Below, piece by piece: positions 1-10,456 of a DNA stretch of 64,000 nucleotides; positions within the stretch are counted from its first letter, which is position 1; each line of letters opens with the position of its first letter. This stretch comes from Isoetes taiwanensis. Lineage: Eukaryota; Streptophyta; Lycopodiopsida; Isoetales; Isoetaceae. Made by a program: the position numbers and the translations under genes. The notes beneath the pieces were generated by a model that saw nothing but the letters and a program-made list of their open reading frames with translations, ran no database searches and was not told the origin of the DNA. The stretch spans positions 9,433,141 to 9,497,140 of the forward strand of contig JAJEKV010000023.1 of the NCBI GenBank assembly GCA_021234155.1, read 5' to 3'.

Positions 1-383
1 ACCAAAACAGATCAGGAATGCAACCATGTGGTGGCATGGCTACAAGTCCCCGCCCTAAATCGATTTCCAAACAACCCTAAAAGCGATTTCCACACCACTA
101 CCATCGCTTCAAACCTCGTAAATCTACATATATCTCAAATGCTTATTCGGGTCAGATACAAGATTGGCAATATCTCCGGCAAAGATCCCATATTACTCGC
201 TCTGGACCAAAAAAGGAGCCGTGAAGAAGCCGCTCCTTTCGCTTCAACTCTGGGAAAATTTTGATGGGTACCAAAGAACCCTAAAATACAGCTTTCGAGT
301 TTTGCATGCCACGAATCAGATGTTTTTTTTTTAAGGGGGGTAAACCATTGGCAAGCGCAATAAAAAATAAGGAATATGCATGC
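1..383. other. Unassigned intergenic DNA
   Basis: No domain, splice structure or repeat boundary that I can support. Short open frames here have no recognisable product. Confidence 0.5.
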
Positions 384-502
384 GCACTCTAGATGTACGC
401 ATTAGTACACCCACGAGAATACGCCACGAAATCATATAAAAACCTTAGGGAAAAAAGTACAAAAACACAAAAGCAACCCCCTGTTATTTTGCTACATATT
501 AG
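384..502. repeat. Dispersed repeat module, copy 1
   Basis: A 119-bp segment starting GCACTCTAGATGTACGCATT and ending CTACATATTAG recurs with the same length and about 85-90% identity by eye at 34109-34227. There it is the right end of an insertion in a copia gag gene. It is therefore probably the terminal part of an unclassified mobile element. The rest of this copy should lie to the left, partly outside the window. Confidence 0.6.
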
Positions 503-1746
503 CCCCTGGAATCTACCGACAAGGCTACAAATCTGGACTAGATAAACTTGCCAGTCCCGGAAGAAAGGTCTTGCGATATATCCCACAGGCATACCACTGA
601 AAATGAGATTTTTGACCATTGACTTTTATTGTTCAATGGTCGAGCTTTCCTTTACAATTTAAATATGTAACTTCACCATTTAAATTTAACAACCTAATCT
701 CCATTATTCAAAGTGCATCTGCTTCTGCGTTCACCTGCCTGGCACCAGTGAAATGATCACATTATTATGCAATGATTTTATTTTCTAACAGACTGGTCAA
801 ATAAGTCAAAGTTTTGAGACTCCATCAAAATGTTATTCAGCTAACAAATTCAGAGAACATTATCTGATGGGGGAATGTTGCATAATGTTCAGAAAATATT
901 CTCTGAGTTTATGATGACATCAGAGATAGATCCTATGCTAGGTTGCTATACCTAAGCTATTAGAAGCATGTATATGATTATGAATCATGTACATAGCTGA
1001 TTGAATTATGCTAAACTATTTGTTCATAGGTTAAGGTTATTATTGTGACCATTAAACCTATGGGGGAAGACAATTCTAATAATATCAGCATATAGGATCG
1101 AAACATATGGTTCAATAAGCTCGGTGGTGGCAGAACCATCGGAGCTTTTGGATTTCGGTTGCTTAACTGCCGGATCCTTAAGATCATATAAACAGAAGCC
1201 AGGATCCAACTCTGAGTGAGCCGGATCTAGCAGAAAATGTCTAAGGTGTATGGTTGTCAGTGCTACAGTGTTTGAATCGTAACCAAATCTACAGTAACAT
1301 TTGTGATATGAATTCAATGGTTATTTGCCTTATCATCAATAAGAAAGTTGTGACTTAAGCTTGTCGAATTGAGTCAAGTCTTATTGTACTAGATCAAGTA
1401 GCGATAAGTAGGAAGGTGATTTTATCTTAAGGAATTTCTTGACCCGTTATGCTGTATATAGATAGAGCTATATTTGGTAGATGAATACTTAGCCGAATCT
1501 AGCAGCTAGCATTGCATACATCACATTCCTAGCCTTTCCTGCACAGTTTTATTACCATGAATTTTTGATGGATAGCTTGATGATTTTCAACTTTACTTTT
1601 GAACTAGCATATTGATATGGATGCAAGTACAGCTGAGGAAGGTTTAGCTAGGACATGATAGCTTATTTATCATCAATTGCAGCCTTATAACTGCAAAAGA
1701 ACAGCTATATGACTTGCCAGAGACTCAACAATCCAATACACCCTGT
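503..1746 (+). other. AT-rich DNA with possible copia LTR remnant
   Basis: No gene seen. At about 867-876 a purine tract (CTGATGGGGGAA) is followed directly by TGTTGCATAATG. This is the arrangement of a polypurine tract next to a 3' LTR of a plus-strand copia element. The following 600-700 bases resemble copia LTRs in texture only. No partner LTR is present, so this is tentative. Confidence 0.25.
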
Positions 1747-1762
1747 GATATAAAATCCGTTC
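1747..1762 (+). repeat. LINE target-site duplication, left
   Basis: GATATAAAATCCGTTC, identical over 16 bases to 8445-8460 just after the LINE A-tail. Perfect copies on both sides fix the LINE boundaries. Confidence 0.93.
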
Positions 1763-1859
1763 GATGTTTTAGAAGAATGTAGGATGTATCCATGGAGGAT
1801 GGTGACTTGGCGCTACCGTGGGCGAACTTGCTGGCGCCTCGGGAAACGGGACGGATTCG

Positions 1860-3086
1860 ATGGATGAGGCAGAGGTTCTTACCTCTGCTATTCTCCAGAA
1901 CCTAGTCCCTGCAGCAAACCTTGTACCCCAAGCCAGGCTAATCATCAAAATTTGGATTTCTACAGCAGCTAGTGATAGACTTACTTTAGATTTTTTTAAT
2001 TTTCGTGAAGATTGTGATAGAGACATCCTATGCATCCTTTCTTTCTCGGCAGAGGGAAGAAATCTGATTCAGAATATCAACTCTTCCGGGTGTCTTGAAA
2101 CAGTTCTTAGGACTCACAACTTCTCAGATAGAATCTTGGTGCAGGGCCCAGTGTCCTTAGGCTCTGTTGTCATATTTTCGGAATTGCTTCTCGTCAAGAA
2201 CTGTCTTTGGGTCCAGGAATTAACATTCTGCTCTTTCAAAATGAGATCTAAACAGCTAGCATATAAGGGGAAAACCTCTGGCACCAGATCCGCCTATGAA
2301 CCGGATGACAATGAATCTCTTACCCAGGAGAGTAGAGATTGGAAGCTCATCCTGAAACTCGAAGAGGAAAATGATCTGGCATGGAAAAAGATGAGGGAAC
2401 TCACATCGACATTTGATATTATTCGAGATCAGCAAAATGCAGCCATTGAATGTATGGGTATCAAGAAAGAGGGCCAGATTCTTGCCTGTCAACAAGAAAT
2501 TACCAGACTGGAGAGACAATATGCCGAGGGGAAGGCCAATGACAGGGATCTGGTCTGGAATATGATAAATAGGCTCCAAGACCTCGACTTACTGCTCTAT
2601 CAGATGATTCGAGTCAAATCCGGGCACTCCAAAGAAGACTGTTGCAGCCTCAAGAACCAAGTTTTCAAAAAATCCATGACTGAACTTCTCCAGACGACCA
2701 AGAACCTGGCAGAGGACCTTGAACTCATGGAATGGAAATCTAAAGCTACTTTCCGACTGGTTCGAGTCTGGGAGAGTGCAGATGACCACAAGATAATCGA
2801 ATTCAGGGAAAAATTCAAAGAAGATTTGTCCTTGACCGCTGCAGAGGAACTAAAGAATGTGAAAGTAGATCATGACACAGTTATGTACAAGCTTGAACCA
2901 ACCAAGAATTGCATGATCAGTGACAGCTTCAACCCCCGAGAAGCAGGAGAATGCCCTTGTCCCAACTGTACAAAGGTAGTCAGCCTCAACCTGAACAAAC
3001 AGTCAACCAAGATCTCAGATTCCAAGCTTCAGTCAAAGATACCTACTATGGGCAAGTATGACAAATTAAATGGTACGTCCCCTTGA
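1860..3086 (+). CDS. LINE leading ORF, coiled-coil protein of unknown function
   Basis: The frame is open from 1818 with GTG; the first ATG is at 1860 (MDEAEVLTSAILQNL), giving about 408 residues. The middle of the protein (roughly residues 140-340) is rich in Glu, Lys, Arg and Leu, with heptad-like spacing typical of coiled coils. Near the C-terminus there is a C-P-C-P-N-C cluster that could bind metal with residues further on, but no complete zinc knuckle. It lies 145 bp upstream of ORF1 in a different frame. I recognise no family. A role in RNP assembly, as for coiled-coil ORF1 proteins of animal L1, is only inference. Confidence 0.6.
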   Translation: MDEAEVLTSAILQNLVPAANLVPQARLIIKIWISTAASDRLTLDFFNFREDCDRDILCILSFSAEGRNLIQNINSSGCLETVLRTHNFSDRILVQGPVSLGSVVIFSELLLVKNCLWVQELTFCSFKMRSKQLAYKGKTSGTRSAYEPDDNESLTQESRDWKLILKLEEENDLAWKKMRELTSTFDIIRDQQNAAIECMGIKKEGQILACQQEITRLERQYAEGKANDRDLVWNMINRLQDLDLLLYQMIRVKSGHSKEDCCSLKNQVFKKSMTELLQTTKNLAEDLELMEWKSKATFRLVRVWESADDHKIIEFREKFKEDLSLTAAEELKNVKVDHDTVMYKLEPTKNCMISDSFNPREAGECPCPNCTKVVSLNLNKQSTKISDSKLQSKIPTMGKYDKLNGTSP

Positions 3087-3231
3087 TTCAAAAATGTTCT
3101 TTTAAATTCTGATTGGGGAGAAAAAAAGTCATAAAAAACAGGAAAATGACACTTACACTAAGGGGTCTCAAGTTGATCTTTTTGCTATAAAGGATAATGA
3201 GGCTAAAGTAAAATACTCTGCTAATGGAATT

Positions 3232-4215
3232 ATGGTTCACTTTCCTGCTAAATGTCCTAACATCAGTGAGGTTAAGAATTGGTTTAACAGAGCCATTAAT
3301 ATTCCCATCCTTTCTATCCTAAGAATGGACTCTAAAACCTATCAAATCTTATGCAGAGATAGTAATCACAGAAAGGTTATGCTCACAAGAAAAATTTCTT
3401 CCATAGCTAACTGCCCGGTTTACATTATGGATTGGAACCCTCTCTATATCCCGGGCAATTTTTCTGGTGTTGCTACTACTACCTGGGTCTCCTGCCCAAA
3501 CCTTCCCCCTAAGTTCTGGACTCATAATCACCTTAAAGCCATAGGGGGGTGTCTGGGGGAAGTTATTGATATCTCTATTCCTAAAACCGACTTCCCCTCT
3601 ATCTGCATTCTGAAAGAAATTGGCTCTAATTGGGAGAAGTTCATTGGTACCAGAATTGATGAAGACATCTTTCTAGATGTTGTTATCAAGTACTCCAAAA
3701 TTCCTGTCATGAAGGAATATAAGGAAGACAAAGCTCCTCCTAATAAAGGGAAGGCCCCAATGTACCCTCCCCAGCTCAAAAAAGTTTGGGTTCAGAAAAA
3801 GCCTAACAGCAGCAAGGAAGGGGGAGAGGAAGATTTCTGGAAAAAAGGGGAAACTAGCAAACAAAAGGATGAGGATCCCATAAGCATCATCCCCCTTATG
3901 ATTTGCAGTGCTAATAGTGTGATTATTGAAAAAATTGAAGAGATCAAGGCTAATAATGTGATCATTGAGGAAATTGAAGAGATTAAGGAAGATAAAGCCT
4001 TAGCAATGCCGACAGAAGCCTTGGAAGAAATCCATTATGTCTATGACAGTGACCATTCCGAGCAGCATTTCTTAGAGCAGGTAATTGAAAGAGCTTTAGA
4101 CAAAGAAGAAGAAAAAGGATCTTGGGAATTGATCACCTCCAATAGAAAGAAGAGAAATAAAAAACAAACCTTTGAAGTCTCAAGGAGAAGTTCAAGGGTC
4201 CAAAAAAAAAACTGA
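3232..4215 (+). CDS. LINE ORF1, DUF4283-like nucleic-acid-binding protein
   Basis: 327 residues from ATG 3232; the same frame is open back to about 3101 without an ATG. The N-terminal 160 residues have the pattern of the RRM-like DUF4283 domain of plant LINE ORF1 proteins, for example the WNPLYIPG and FWTHNHLKAIGGCLGEVI stretches. The remainder is charged and low-complexity, with repeated NxVIIE(K/E)IEEIK segments at about residues 225-250 and a basic C-terminus. The stop is 5 bp before the ORF2 ATG at 4221, so ORF2 translation may depend on reinitiation. No CCHC knuckle is present in this ORF, unlike many plant L1 ORF1 proteins. Confidence 0.72.
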   Translation: MVHFPAKCPNISEVKNWFNRAINIPILSILRMDSKTYQILCRDSNHRKVMLTRKISSIANCPVYIMDWNPLYIPGNFSGVATTTWVSCPNLPPKFWTHNHLKAIGGCLGEVIDISIPKTDFPSICILKEIGSNWEKFIGTRIDEDIFLDVVIKYSKIPVMKEYKEDKAPPNKGKAPMYPPQLKKVWVQKKPNSSKEGGEEDFWKKGETSKQKDEDPISIIPLMICSANSVIIEKIEEIKANNVIIEEIEEIKEDKALAMPTEALEEIHYVYDSDHSEQHFLEQVIERALDKEEEKGSWELITSNRKKRNKKQTFEVSRRSSRVQKKN

Positions 4216-4220
4216 TTTTT

Positions 4221-5090
4221 ATGGATATTAACTTCAGATGTGTATTTTGGAATCTCCAAGGTATCAATTCGAATGTCAAACGAGATAGGCTAAAGGTTTG
4301 TATTTCTTCCATTAATGCTGATATGATTTTTTTTCTGGAACATAAGCTTCATGATGATGATTTTGAGAGACTTATTGCTAACACTCTTCCCCCTAGTTTT
4401 AAACTTTGGGCTATTAGAGCAAATAACAGTTCTGCAGGTATTTCTATAGCTTGGAAAAACAGTTTAAATATCTCCAACATTCAGATGATGCAGGGCAACT
4501 GTGGGAGATGGCAAATTCTTCATGGAGATCTCGGAACCAAAAGGTTTGCTTTTGTTAACATTTATGCTCACAACCAGCCTGGTGAGAGAAGTCCTATGTG
4601 GAATACAATTAGAAATAGCCTAGCTAATATTCCTTATAATAACTGCATTCTTGCTGGTGACTTTAACATGGTCACTCATGATTTTATGAGGAGTACTAAT
4701 TTTAGACCTCTCCTCAATCAAGAGCAGAATTCTTGGGGGCACCTAATTTCCATGCATGATCTTAAACTGGTTAGAACCCAACCTAATACTTATAGTTGGT
4801 TCAATCAGAGAATTGATGACCCTATCCACTGCCTTCATGACCGTTTCTATGTCAGTGAGAATCTTTGGAACCAATGTGACAGAGTTTCCAACTTAAATGG
4901 CTATACAATCTCTGATCACTTTCCCCAGTTGTTGGAAATAAGAGGGGATACCTTAAATGCCAAGCGAAACTCCTACTTCAAGTTAATGTCACTCTTCTTG
5001 ATCAGCCTACCTTTCTTCATGAGTTTGAACAGGTCTACAGGAAGATCCCTAGGCCTAGAAATCAGTTTGGATGGATGGAATGGTGGGTGA
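4221..5090 (+). pseudogene. LINE ORF2 part 1: APE-type endonuclease
   Basis: Starts at ATG 4221 with MDINFRCVFWNLQGINS, the N-terminal strand of exonuclease/endonuclease/phosphatase domains (catalytic Asn in WNLQG). Later motifs are FLEHKL (metal-binding Glu), AGDFNMV (Asp and Asn of the active site) and SDHFP (catalytic Asp-His pair). This enzyme nicks genomic DNA to prime reverse transcription. The domain is complete to about residue 240. The frame is then lost near 4980-5020: the stop at 5088 follows out-of-frame sequence, and the linker continues in another frame. Confidence 0.85.
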
Positions 5091-5165
5091 AAACTGCCAA
5101 AAATATAAAAATATTGGCTCAAAGTCTGGGGCAAGCAAATTTACATTCAAGAAAAGCAGCACCTG

Positions 5166-7110
5166 GTGGATCTGAGAACTCAGCTCCAGCATACTCCTTT
5201 GGATCAGCAAGAGAACATAAAAATTCAGATTGAAAGAGAGGAACTCAAAATTGCAAAAGGCTGGCAGCTAAAGGCCAAAATCAGGGAACTTAAGGATGAT
5301 GAGAGGAGTAACTCCAAGTATTTCTTCATCAAAGCCAAAGGGAGAACTAAGAGAAACCAGATCTATAGTGTAAAGGTTAATGGCAACCCCATCTCTAAGG
5401 ACAAAGACCTTAAACAGGCTGCTACAGATCATTTTATGAGAATAATGGGAACCTCTCCTAATGCCATGGAAGAGGATATTGACAACTTCATTCAGATTCA
5501 AAGGTCTATCCAAGCAAAGCAGAATGATAGCATGAAGGCTCCTTTTACCATTGATGAGTTGTGGGCAAACGTATCAGGTATGGAAAATGGTAAGACTCCA
5601 GGTCCTGATGGCCTCCCAGCTGAATTCTTTAAAAAAACTTGGGATATTATTGGAAATGATGTTACTAATGTGTGCAATGAGTTTTTACTTCTCAGGAATC
5701 TAGACTGCAGAATTAATACCAGCTTCATTTCCTTGATTCCTAAAATTGATGAGCCTGAGACTTTCTCTGATTTCAGACCTATATCCCTCACCAATGTCAT
5801 TTACAAAATCATCTCTGCTACCATAGCATCTAGACTGAAACCTATTCTTGATCTTACCATCTCCAACACCCAAAGTGCTTACCTAAAGGATAGGTCCATT
5901 TTAGATAATGTAGCCACTGCTATCATAGGCATGCAATGGGCCAATGAAACTAAACAGGATATAGCCTTGCCATATTACTAAGGCTTTCAACACGGTCAGC
6001 TGGAATTTCCTCTTCAAATGCTGTCAAAAGATGGGGTTCTCCCAAGAAGTGATTAGTATTTTTCAAGCCATCCTCCACAACTCAAGATCTTCTGTCCTGA
6101 TCAATGGGGAATGCAGCCCTTTCTTTGAGATAAAGAGAGGTGTCAAGCAAGGTTGTCCTCTTGCCCCCTTTCTTTTTCTTATAATAATGGAAGCCTTGAA
6201 TTGTGCTTTCAAAAGAGCTGACCAGGAGAAGAGAATTGTGGGACTTAAGCTCCCTGGTAATCAAGATGCATGTTTCTTCCTTAATGCTCACTTTGCAGAT
6301 GACACCTTTCTTTTTGTCACTATGGAAGAGAACTCCATCACAAATACTCAAATTGTTCTCCATGATTTTGGTAACTGCTCGGGATGTAAAATCAACCCTC
6401 TCAAGTCCAAGCTCATTGCAAGAAATCAGGTAAAGGGGCAGCAAACTGCTCAAACCCTTGGCTGTGAGTATCTCTCTCCAATTATTAAATACAAAATCTT
6501 GGGTATTCCTTTTGCTTTAAGGACTAACGCTAGTGATCTTTGGGGTGACATTATTGAGAAGTTCCACAGAAAGACTGATCTCCTAAACAGTAAATATCTG
6601 TCCAAGAATGGAAGAGCCATCTTAGCCAACTCTGTCATTTCTTCTTCTCATGTTTACCAGTCTTCTATCCTTTTAGCTCCAAAAAAGGTCACTTCCAAGC
6701 TCCAAGGTATTTTAGGAAGATTTATTGCTAGTGGAGGCAGTAACAGAACCTGGATCCCAGTCTCCATGAAAGAGTGTATGAAGAAAAGGAAGCATGGTAG
6801 TCTTGGAGTACTGGACATTGAGAAACAAGGGCTGGCCCTGGCAGCCAAATATATTTATAGGGCTGGCCATGATGAAATCAACCACCCTGTGTCTCAACTT
6901 ATTAACCACTACCTTGCTAAATGCAAACCCTTTGGGTGGAGAAATGTTAACATGCACCTCCCTGACAGCTTATTCTTTGAGTTCAAGGTTCCTAATAATA
7001 CTCCTGGAATCATTAAAAAATGGATCAGAGCTGGAAAGCAGTCAGCAGGATGTATTCTTGGAAGGAGGGCCTTTCTACGGATCAAACAATCTTTTGGAAT
7101 CCCTCTTTAA
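5166..7110 (+). pseudogene. LINE ORF2 part 2: reverse transcriptase
   Basis: The first open block, 5166-5978, holds the RT linker and fingers: NGKTPGPDGLPAEFFK, then FSDFRPISLTNVIYKI and NTQSAYLKDRSILDNV. It stops at TAA 5979-5981, exactly where the catalytic block A (KAFNTVSW) continues in the +1 frame, so a one-base-class indel disrupts RT at the first catalytic Asp. The second block runs to 7110 and carries RGVKQGCPLAPFLFLI, then HFADDTFLF (the YADD-type active site with Phe for Tyr) and the thumb region. This is the polymerase for target-primed reverse transcription. It is non-functional as written. Confidence 0.87.
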
Positions 7111-7877
7111 TTCTAAATAACCCTGACATTTGCTTGGCTATGCATTTTCCTATTCAGTGCAGGAAATGGTCAGATAGAGGTATTACTCACATTTCTCATC
7201 TTTTTAATGATGTGGGCTTTATAGAATTTCAGAACTCAGTTCTTGCAGACTTGGGTGAAGATCATGAAAGACTCTACCATGCCATAAGAAGTTGTCTTAT
7301 TGAAGGAGAATGGCACAACCAAGAGACCCAATGGCATGTTCATGGTAACTCAGGATACAAGGTTAAAAGTGCTTACAGATTCCTGACAAGAAGCTACACC
7401 ATTTCTCTTCATATCAAATGGGATATCACTGAGGAGAGGTGTATGGCAAATTTAAAATTTATGTGGAACTCTCCCATAAATCCCAAGATCAAGGCCTTTA
7501 TGTGGCAACTTTGGCATAAGGCTTTAGCTACCAATTCTAAAAGATTTAGATTGAACATGGCTGCTTTTAATTTATGTGAGAGATGTTTACAGGAAGCTGA
7601 AGATGAGAACCACTTGTTCAAGAATTGTTTATGGGCTGAGTGGGTACTTGAGCTGGCTGCTGAGGAATTCCAAATTCCCAACTTGTCCTCAACTCCTCTG
7701 GTTGATATACTCTTTCCCAATGATCCTCAGGACTGGAGAATCTACCTACTCCTCTGGAGGATCTGGAAAGCAAGGAACTCAATCATTTTTGACCAAGAGA
7801 TTATCTGGTCAATTGCAGTGATCAAGCAAACCAAATATGATATCTCTTGGATAAGAGAAATCTTCTCAATTGACTAA
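7020..7877 (+). pseudogene. LINE ORF2 part 3: zf-RVT zinc-binding C-terminus
   Basis: Continues ORF2 in another frame, overlapping the RT block by about 90 bp, so one further frameshift lies near 7020-7100. Residues about 145-205 show the zf-RVT pattern of plant LINEs: PKIKAFMWQLWHKALAT, then CERC, then ENHLFKNCLWAEWV (C-x2-C...H...C). After it comes the typical tail WRIYLLLWRIWKARNSIIF. The stop is at 7875-7877. The family is known from plant LINEs and probably aids RNA binding. Confidence 0.82.
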
Positions 7878-7953
7878 CTGTCTTTTGATTCTTTGAATTA
7901 CAAGTAACATTCTTATTGGACAAAAGAAGCTGAAATGGAGTCGGATTAATCTT

Positions 7954-8226
7954 GTGGTAAACTCCATGTGGCTGGACCAATTTGGAGCCATCTCAACAGC
8001 CTACTATGGAGATTACTGCCAGTGCGACTGTTCGTGCATTCAAAGCTTGGATGCCAGGAGAGCACTCATATGTGAAGCAGTAGACCACTCAGGTCGTTTC
8101 AACCCAGCTAAATGTCAGATGTGCAGCTGCCCGTATTGCTCATTCATCTCTGCTGCTAAAGGCATGGGGCGGAAGGACAAAAGAAAAGTTGGAGAAGCAT
8201 CTGGATCTGCTAATCCAGAAGCCTGA
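7954..8226 (+). CDS. Small Cys-rich ORF in the LINE 3' region
   Basis: About 90 residues (non-ATG open start), separated from the zf-RVT domain by 76 bp and in a frame 77 bases downstream. It has eight Cys in about 50 residues, including CQCDCSC and CQMCSCPYC, and ends in a basic/Ser-rich tail (GRKDKRKVGEASG). It could be the decayed C-terminus of ORF2 or an extra small protein. I do not recognise a family. The stretch from 8227 to the A-tail at 8432 is noncoding 3' UTR. Confidence 0.4.
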   Translation: MVNSMWLDQFGAISTAYYGDYCQCDCSCIQSLDARRALICEAVDHSGRFNPAKCQMCSCPYCSFISAAKGMGRKDKRKVGEASGSANPEA

Positions 8227-8444
8227 GATCAGACTTTAGACAAAACTACATTCTAGTTCTTTTCAGTTTTAAGTCTCATATGATCCTGAAGTATAACTTG
8301 AGTTTTGATTTTTCTCAAATTCTAAATGCTGGATCAAAGGGTTAATCACTTCCCAGGACAAAAACGTTGACCTTTTGTACTCATATCATATGTACTCCTA
8401 TGTATAATCTATTAATATAAATACAGCCTTCAATAAAAAAAAAA

Positions 8445-8460
8445 GATATAAAATCCGTTC
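8445..8460 (+). repeat. LINE target-site duplication, right
   Basis: GATATAAAATCCGTTC, identical to 1747-1762 and directly after the A-tail. Bases 8461-8525 after it are unassigned pre-insertion DNA up to the copia A target duplication. Confidence 0.93.
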
Positions 8461-8530
8461 TTTGCAGAATCTTCTAAATATTAAGCCACACTGGCTGTCT
8501 GGAATCTTTTAAATATTAGACCTACGTTCA

Positions 8531-9122
8531 TGAAGGAAATAATGCTATAGTTTATCTAGTCTAGACACTTCAAAGATAAAATTGAATGTCTATTCTTTCT
8601 ACTCCCTTCAATCCTTTCTATAAATCAGTAGTCACAATGTGTTACAATTCAAACTATTGTTTTAACCATTAACTTGCTACAGTAGAAACACTGTAGCAGA
8701 GGTATTGACCAATACACTGTAGCAGGGTTGACTATGCCTTCGATAGCCCAAGCATCACTTCATTCCGGCCCAACGCACCTGCATTCAATCCATAAGCAAC
8801 CGATAAAATCATTACATCCTTGTTCTGTATTTACAGATCAAGATCCGGCCGCTATGGCGGGTCGATCGACCTAATACCTTCTAGATACAACAAGTTTCCT
8901 TTTTGAACGAGTATTCCCTCCTTAACGAATTATCCCATATAGATAATTGCCTTCAAGGTTAAATTTCATTCCCCCCTTAATTTAATTTAACCATACTCCA
9001 TATAACTATCGAATTCAACTAACCTTGAAGTTCAACATCTTGACCTTAAATAGCTCAACTTTTCTCAACCTAGAGTTTATCTAGGTCATATCACATTCTT
9101 AATACAAGATCATGATCATAAC
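8531..9122 (-). repeat. Copia A 3' LTR (left copy)
   Basis: Begins TGAAGGAAATAATGC and matches 19572-19753 plus 42104-42536. Because this copy is uninterrupted it shows the empty site (GACCAATACACTG) of the gypsy insertion. The last 16 bases found in the other copy (to TTCTACA at 42552) are missing here; a 71-bp direct duplication starts immediately instead, so the LTR-internal junction is rearranged and the polypurine tract is not visible. Confidence 0.85.
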
Positions 9123-9124
9123 TG

Positions 9125-9265
9125 CTGCACTGAATCATCCTCTTTAGTTCTGTAAACTTCCCTTCAGATAATGCTTTGGTTAAAATGTCTGCCAGCTGCA
9201 CTGAATCATCCTCTTTAGTTCTGTAAACTTCCCTTCAGGTAATGCCTTGGTTAAAATGTCTGCCA
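9125..9265. repeat. 71-bp direct duplication
   Basis: Two adjacent copies (9125-9195 and 9196-9265) of a segment starting CTGCACTGAATCATCC, with few differences. It sits at the junction of copia A pol and its LTR; the second copy overlaps the end of the RNase H reading frame. Confidence 0.85.
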
Positions 9266-9628
9266 CTGCCTTGAGGTATTTACATATACAAGTTTGACTG
9301 CATTCTTCTTCACAACTTCTCTAATAAAATGTAGTTCTAACTCTATATGTTTAGTCCTCTCATGAAGGACTAGATCTTTGGTCATAGCAATGCAACTGGT
9401 ACTATCACAGAATAACTCAATGGCCTTAAATTGGTTATAACCAAGCTCACACAACAACCTTCTTTCCCATACTACTTCCTTAGTGGTTAAGGCAGCTGAA
9501 GCATATTTTGCTTCAGCACTAGACATAGCTATTGCATTCTGTTTTTTGCACTTCCATGCAACTGGAGCCCCTCCTAAAAAAGTTAAATAGCCAGAAGTAG
9601 ATTGTCGTGTGTCAAGGTCCTCTCCCAA
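9251..9628 (-). pseudogene. Copia A RNase H fragment
   Basis: Encodes the copia RNase H core: DTRQSTSGYLTFLGGAPVAW, then AMSSAEAKYASAALTTKEVVW, then FCDSTSCIAMTKDLVLHERTKHIELELHFIRE. This is the C-terminal domain of the pol polyprotein and degrades RNA in RNA:DNA hybrids. The expected link to RT (…AYCDADWG) is broken by stops and a frameshift at 9628-9640, and the C-terminus runs into the 71-bp duplication. Confidence 0.83.
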
Positions 9629-9635
9629 ATCTGCA

Positions 9636-10330
9636 TCACAATAAGCCTGTAACTGTACAATATGTTATTCCATCATCCATTGTTCCCTTAAGGTATCTTA
9701 ATACCCTTTTTGCTGCTATCCAATGATCCCTCCCTGGATCATTATTGTACCTACTTAACATATTCACGGCAAAGGCTATATCAGGGCGTGTGCAATTTGC
9801 TACATAAGATAGGCACCCTATTAGTGACATATAAGGTATATTTCTCATTTCTTTCCTTTCCTCTTCTGTCTTTGGACTCATTTTGGCAGATATCTTGCTT
9901 CCTGGTACAATGGGAGTCTTAGAGATATTACAATCCCTCATATTAAATTTGTCAAGCATCCCTTCAATCTGACTCCTTTGAGTGAGTGTCAATGTTTTAT
10001 TAAATCTATTTCTGTGCACCTCAATCCCCAAGAATTTTCTCAACTCACCTAGATCTGACATCTTAAATTTATTGTTCAGGACATTCTTGCAGTATTCTAG
10101 TGCCTTAACTCCATTTGAGATCATTAAGTTATCATCTACATAAAGTGCTATTATGCACCATTCATCTCCAGCCTTGTATTTATAGAGATTACCATCATTC
10201 TGGAATTTATCAAAACCTTGTTCTCTGAGGTAGGAATCTATACATTTGTACCATTCCCTTGGAGACTGAATGAGGCCATATACAACCCTTTTTAATTTCC
10301 AGACTTTTCCAGTTCCTACTCAAAGCCTTT
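9636..10330 (-). pseudogene. Copia A reverse transcriptase, C-terminal part
   Basis: Minus-strand reading through about 10290 contains VVYGLIQSPREWYKCID, the catalytic IALYVDDNLMISNG around 10124-10150, then SDLGELRKFLGIEVHR and YVANCTRPDIAFAVNMLSRY. These are canonical copia RT/RNase H connection motifs. A stop near 10320 separates it from the upstream RT part, where FLNAKLEEDIY-like sequence and MDVKTAFLN motifs lie at about 10360-10400. RT copies element RNA into cDNA; this one is disabled. Confidence 0.83.
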
Positions 10331-10456
10331 TGGTTGTTTCATTATAAATATCCTCCTCAAGCTTTGCATTCAAAAATGCTGTCTTCACATCCATGTGATG
10401 TATCTCCAGGTTTGATGCATTAGCAATAGCTAGAAGCATTCTTATGCTGTTCATTT

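Larger units (their letters stand above)
1763..8444 (+). mobile_element. Full-length non-LTR retrotransposon (plant L1-like LINE)
   Basis: The element is bounded by perfect 16-bp target duplications and ends in an A-tail at 8432-8444. In order it carries a coiled-coil ORF, a nucleic-acid-binding ORF1, an apurinic-type endonuclease, a reverse transcriptase with FADD box, a zf-RVT zinc-binding domain and a small Cys-rich ORF. The enzyme ORF2 is broken by frameshifts near 5000-5160, at 5979 and near 7020-7100, so this copy cannot move unaided. Perfect target duplications with a damaged ORF2 suggest insertion by a source element, or moderate age with chance preservation of the flanks. The first ORF is additional to the usual two-ORF plan of plant L1 elements. 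Confidence 0.92.

Noticed and set aside
1024-1317. 97-residue minus-strand frame
   Set aside because: No domain, no splice support, within possible LTR remnant.
8968-8982. TTCCCCCCTTAA as the copia A polypurine tract ending the 3' LTR
   Set aside because: The other LTR copy stays homologous for about 170 bp beyond it and ends at TTCTACA with the GTTCA duplication.
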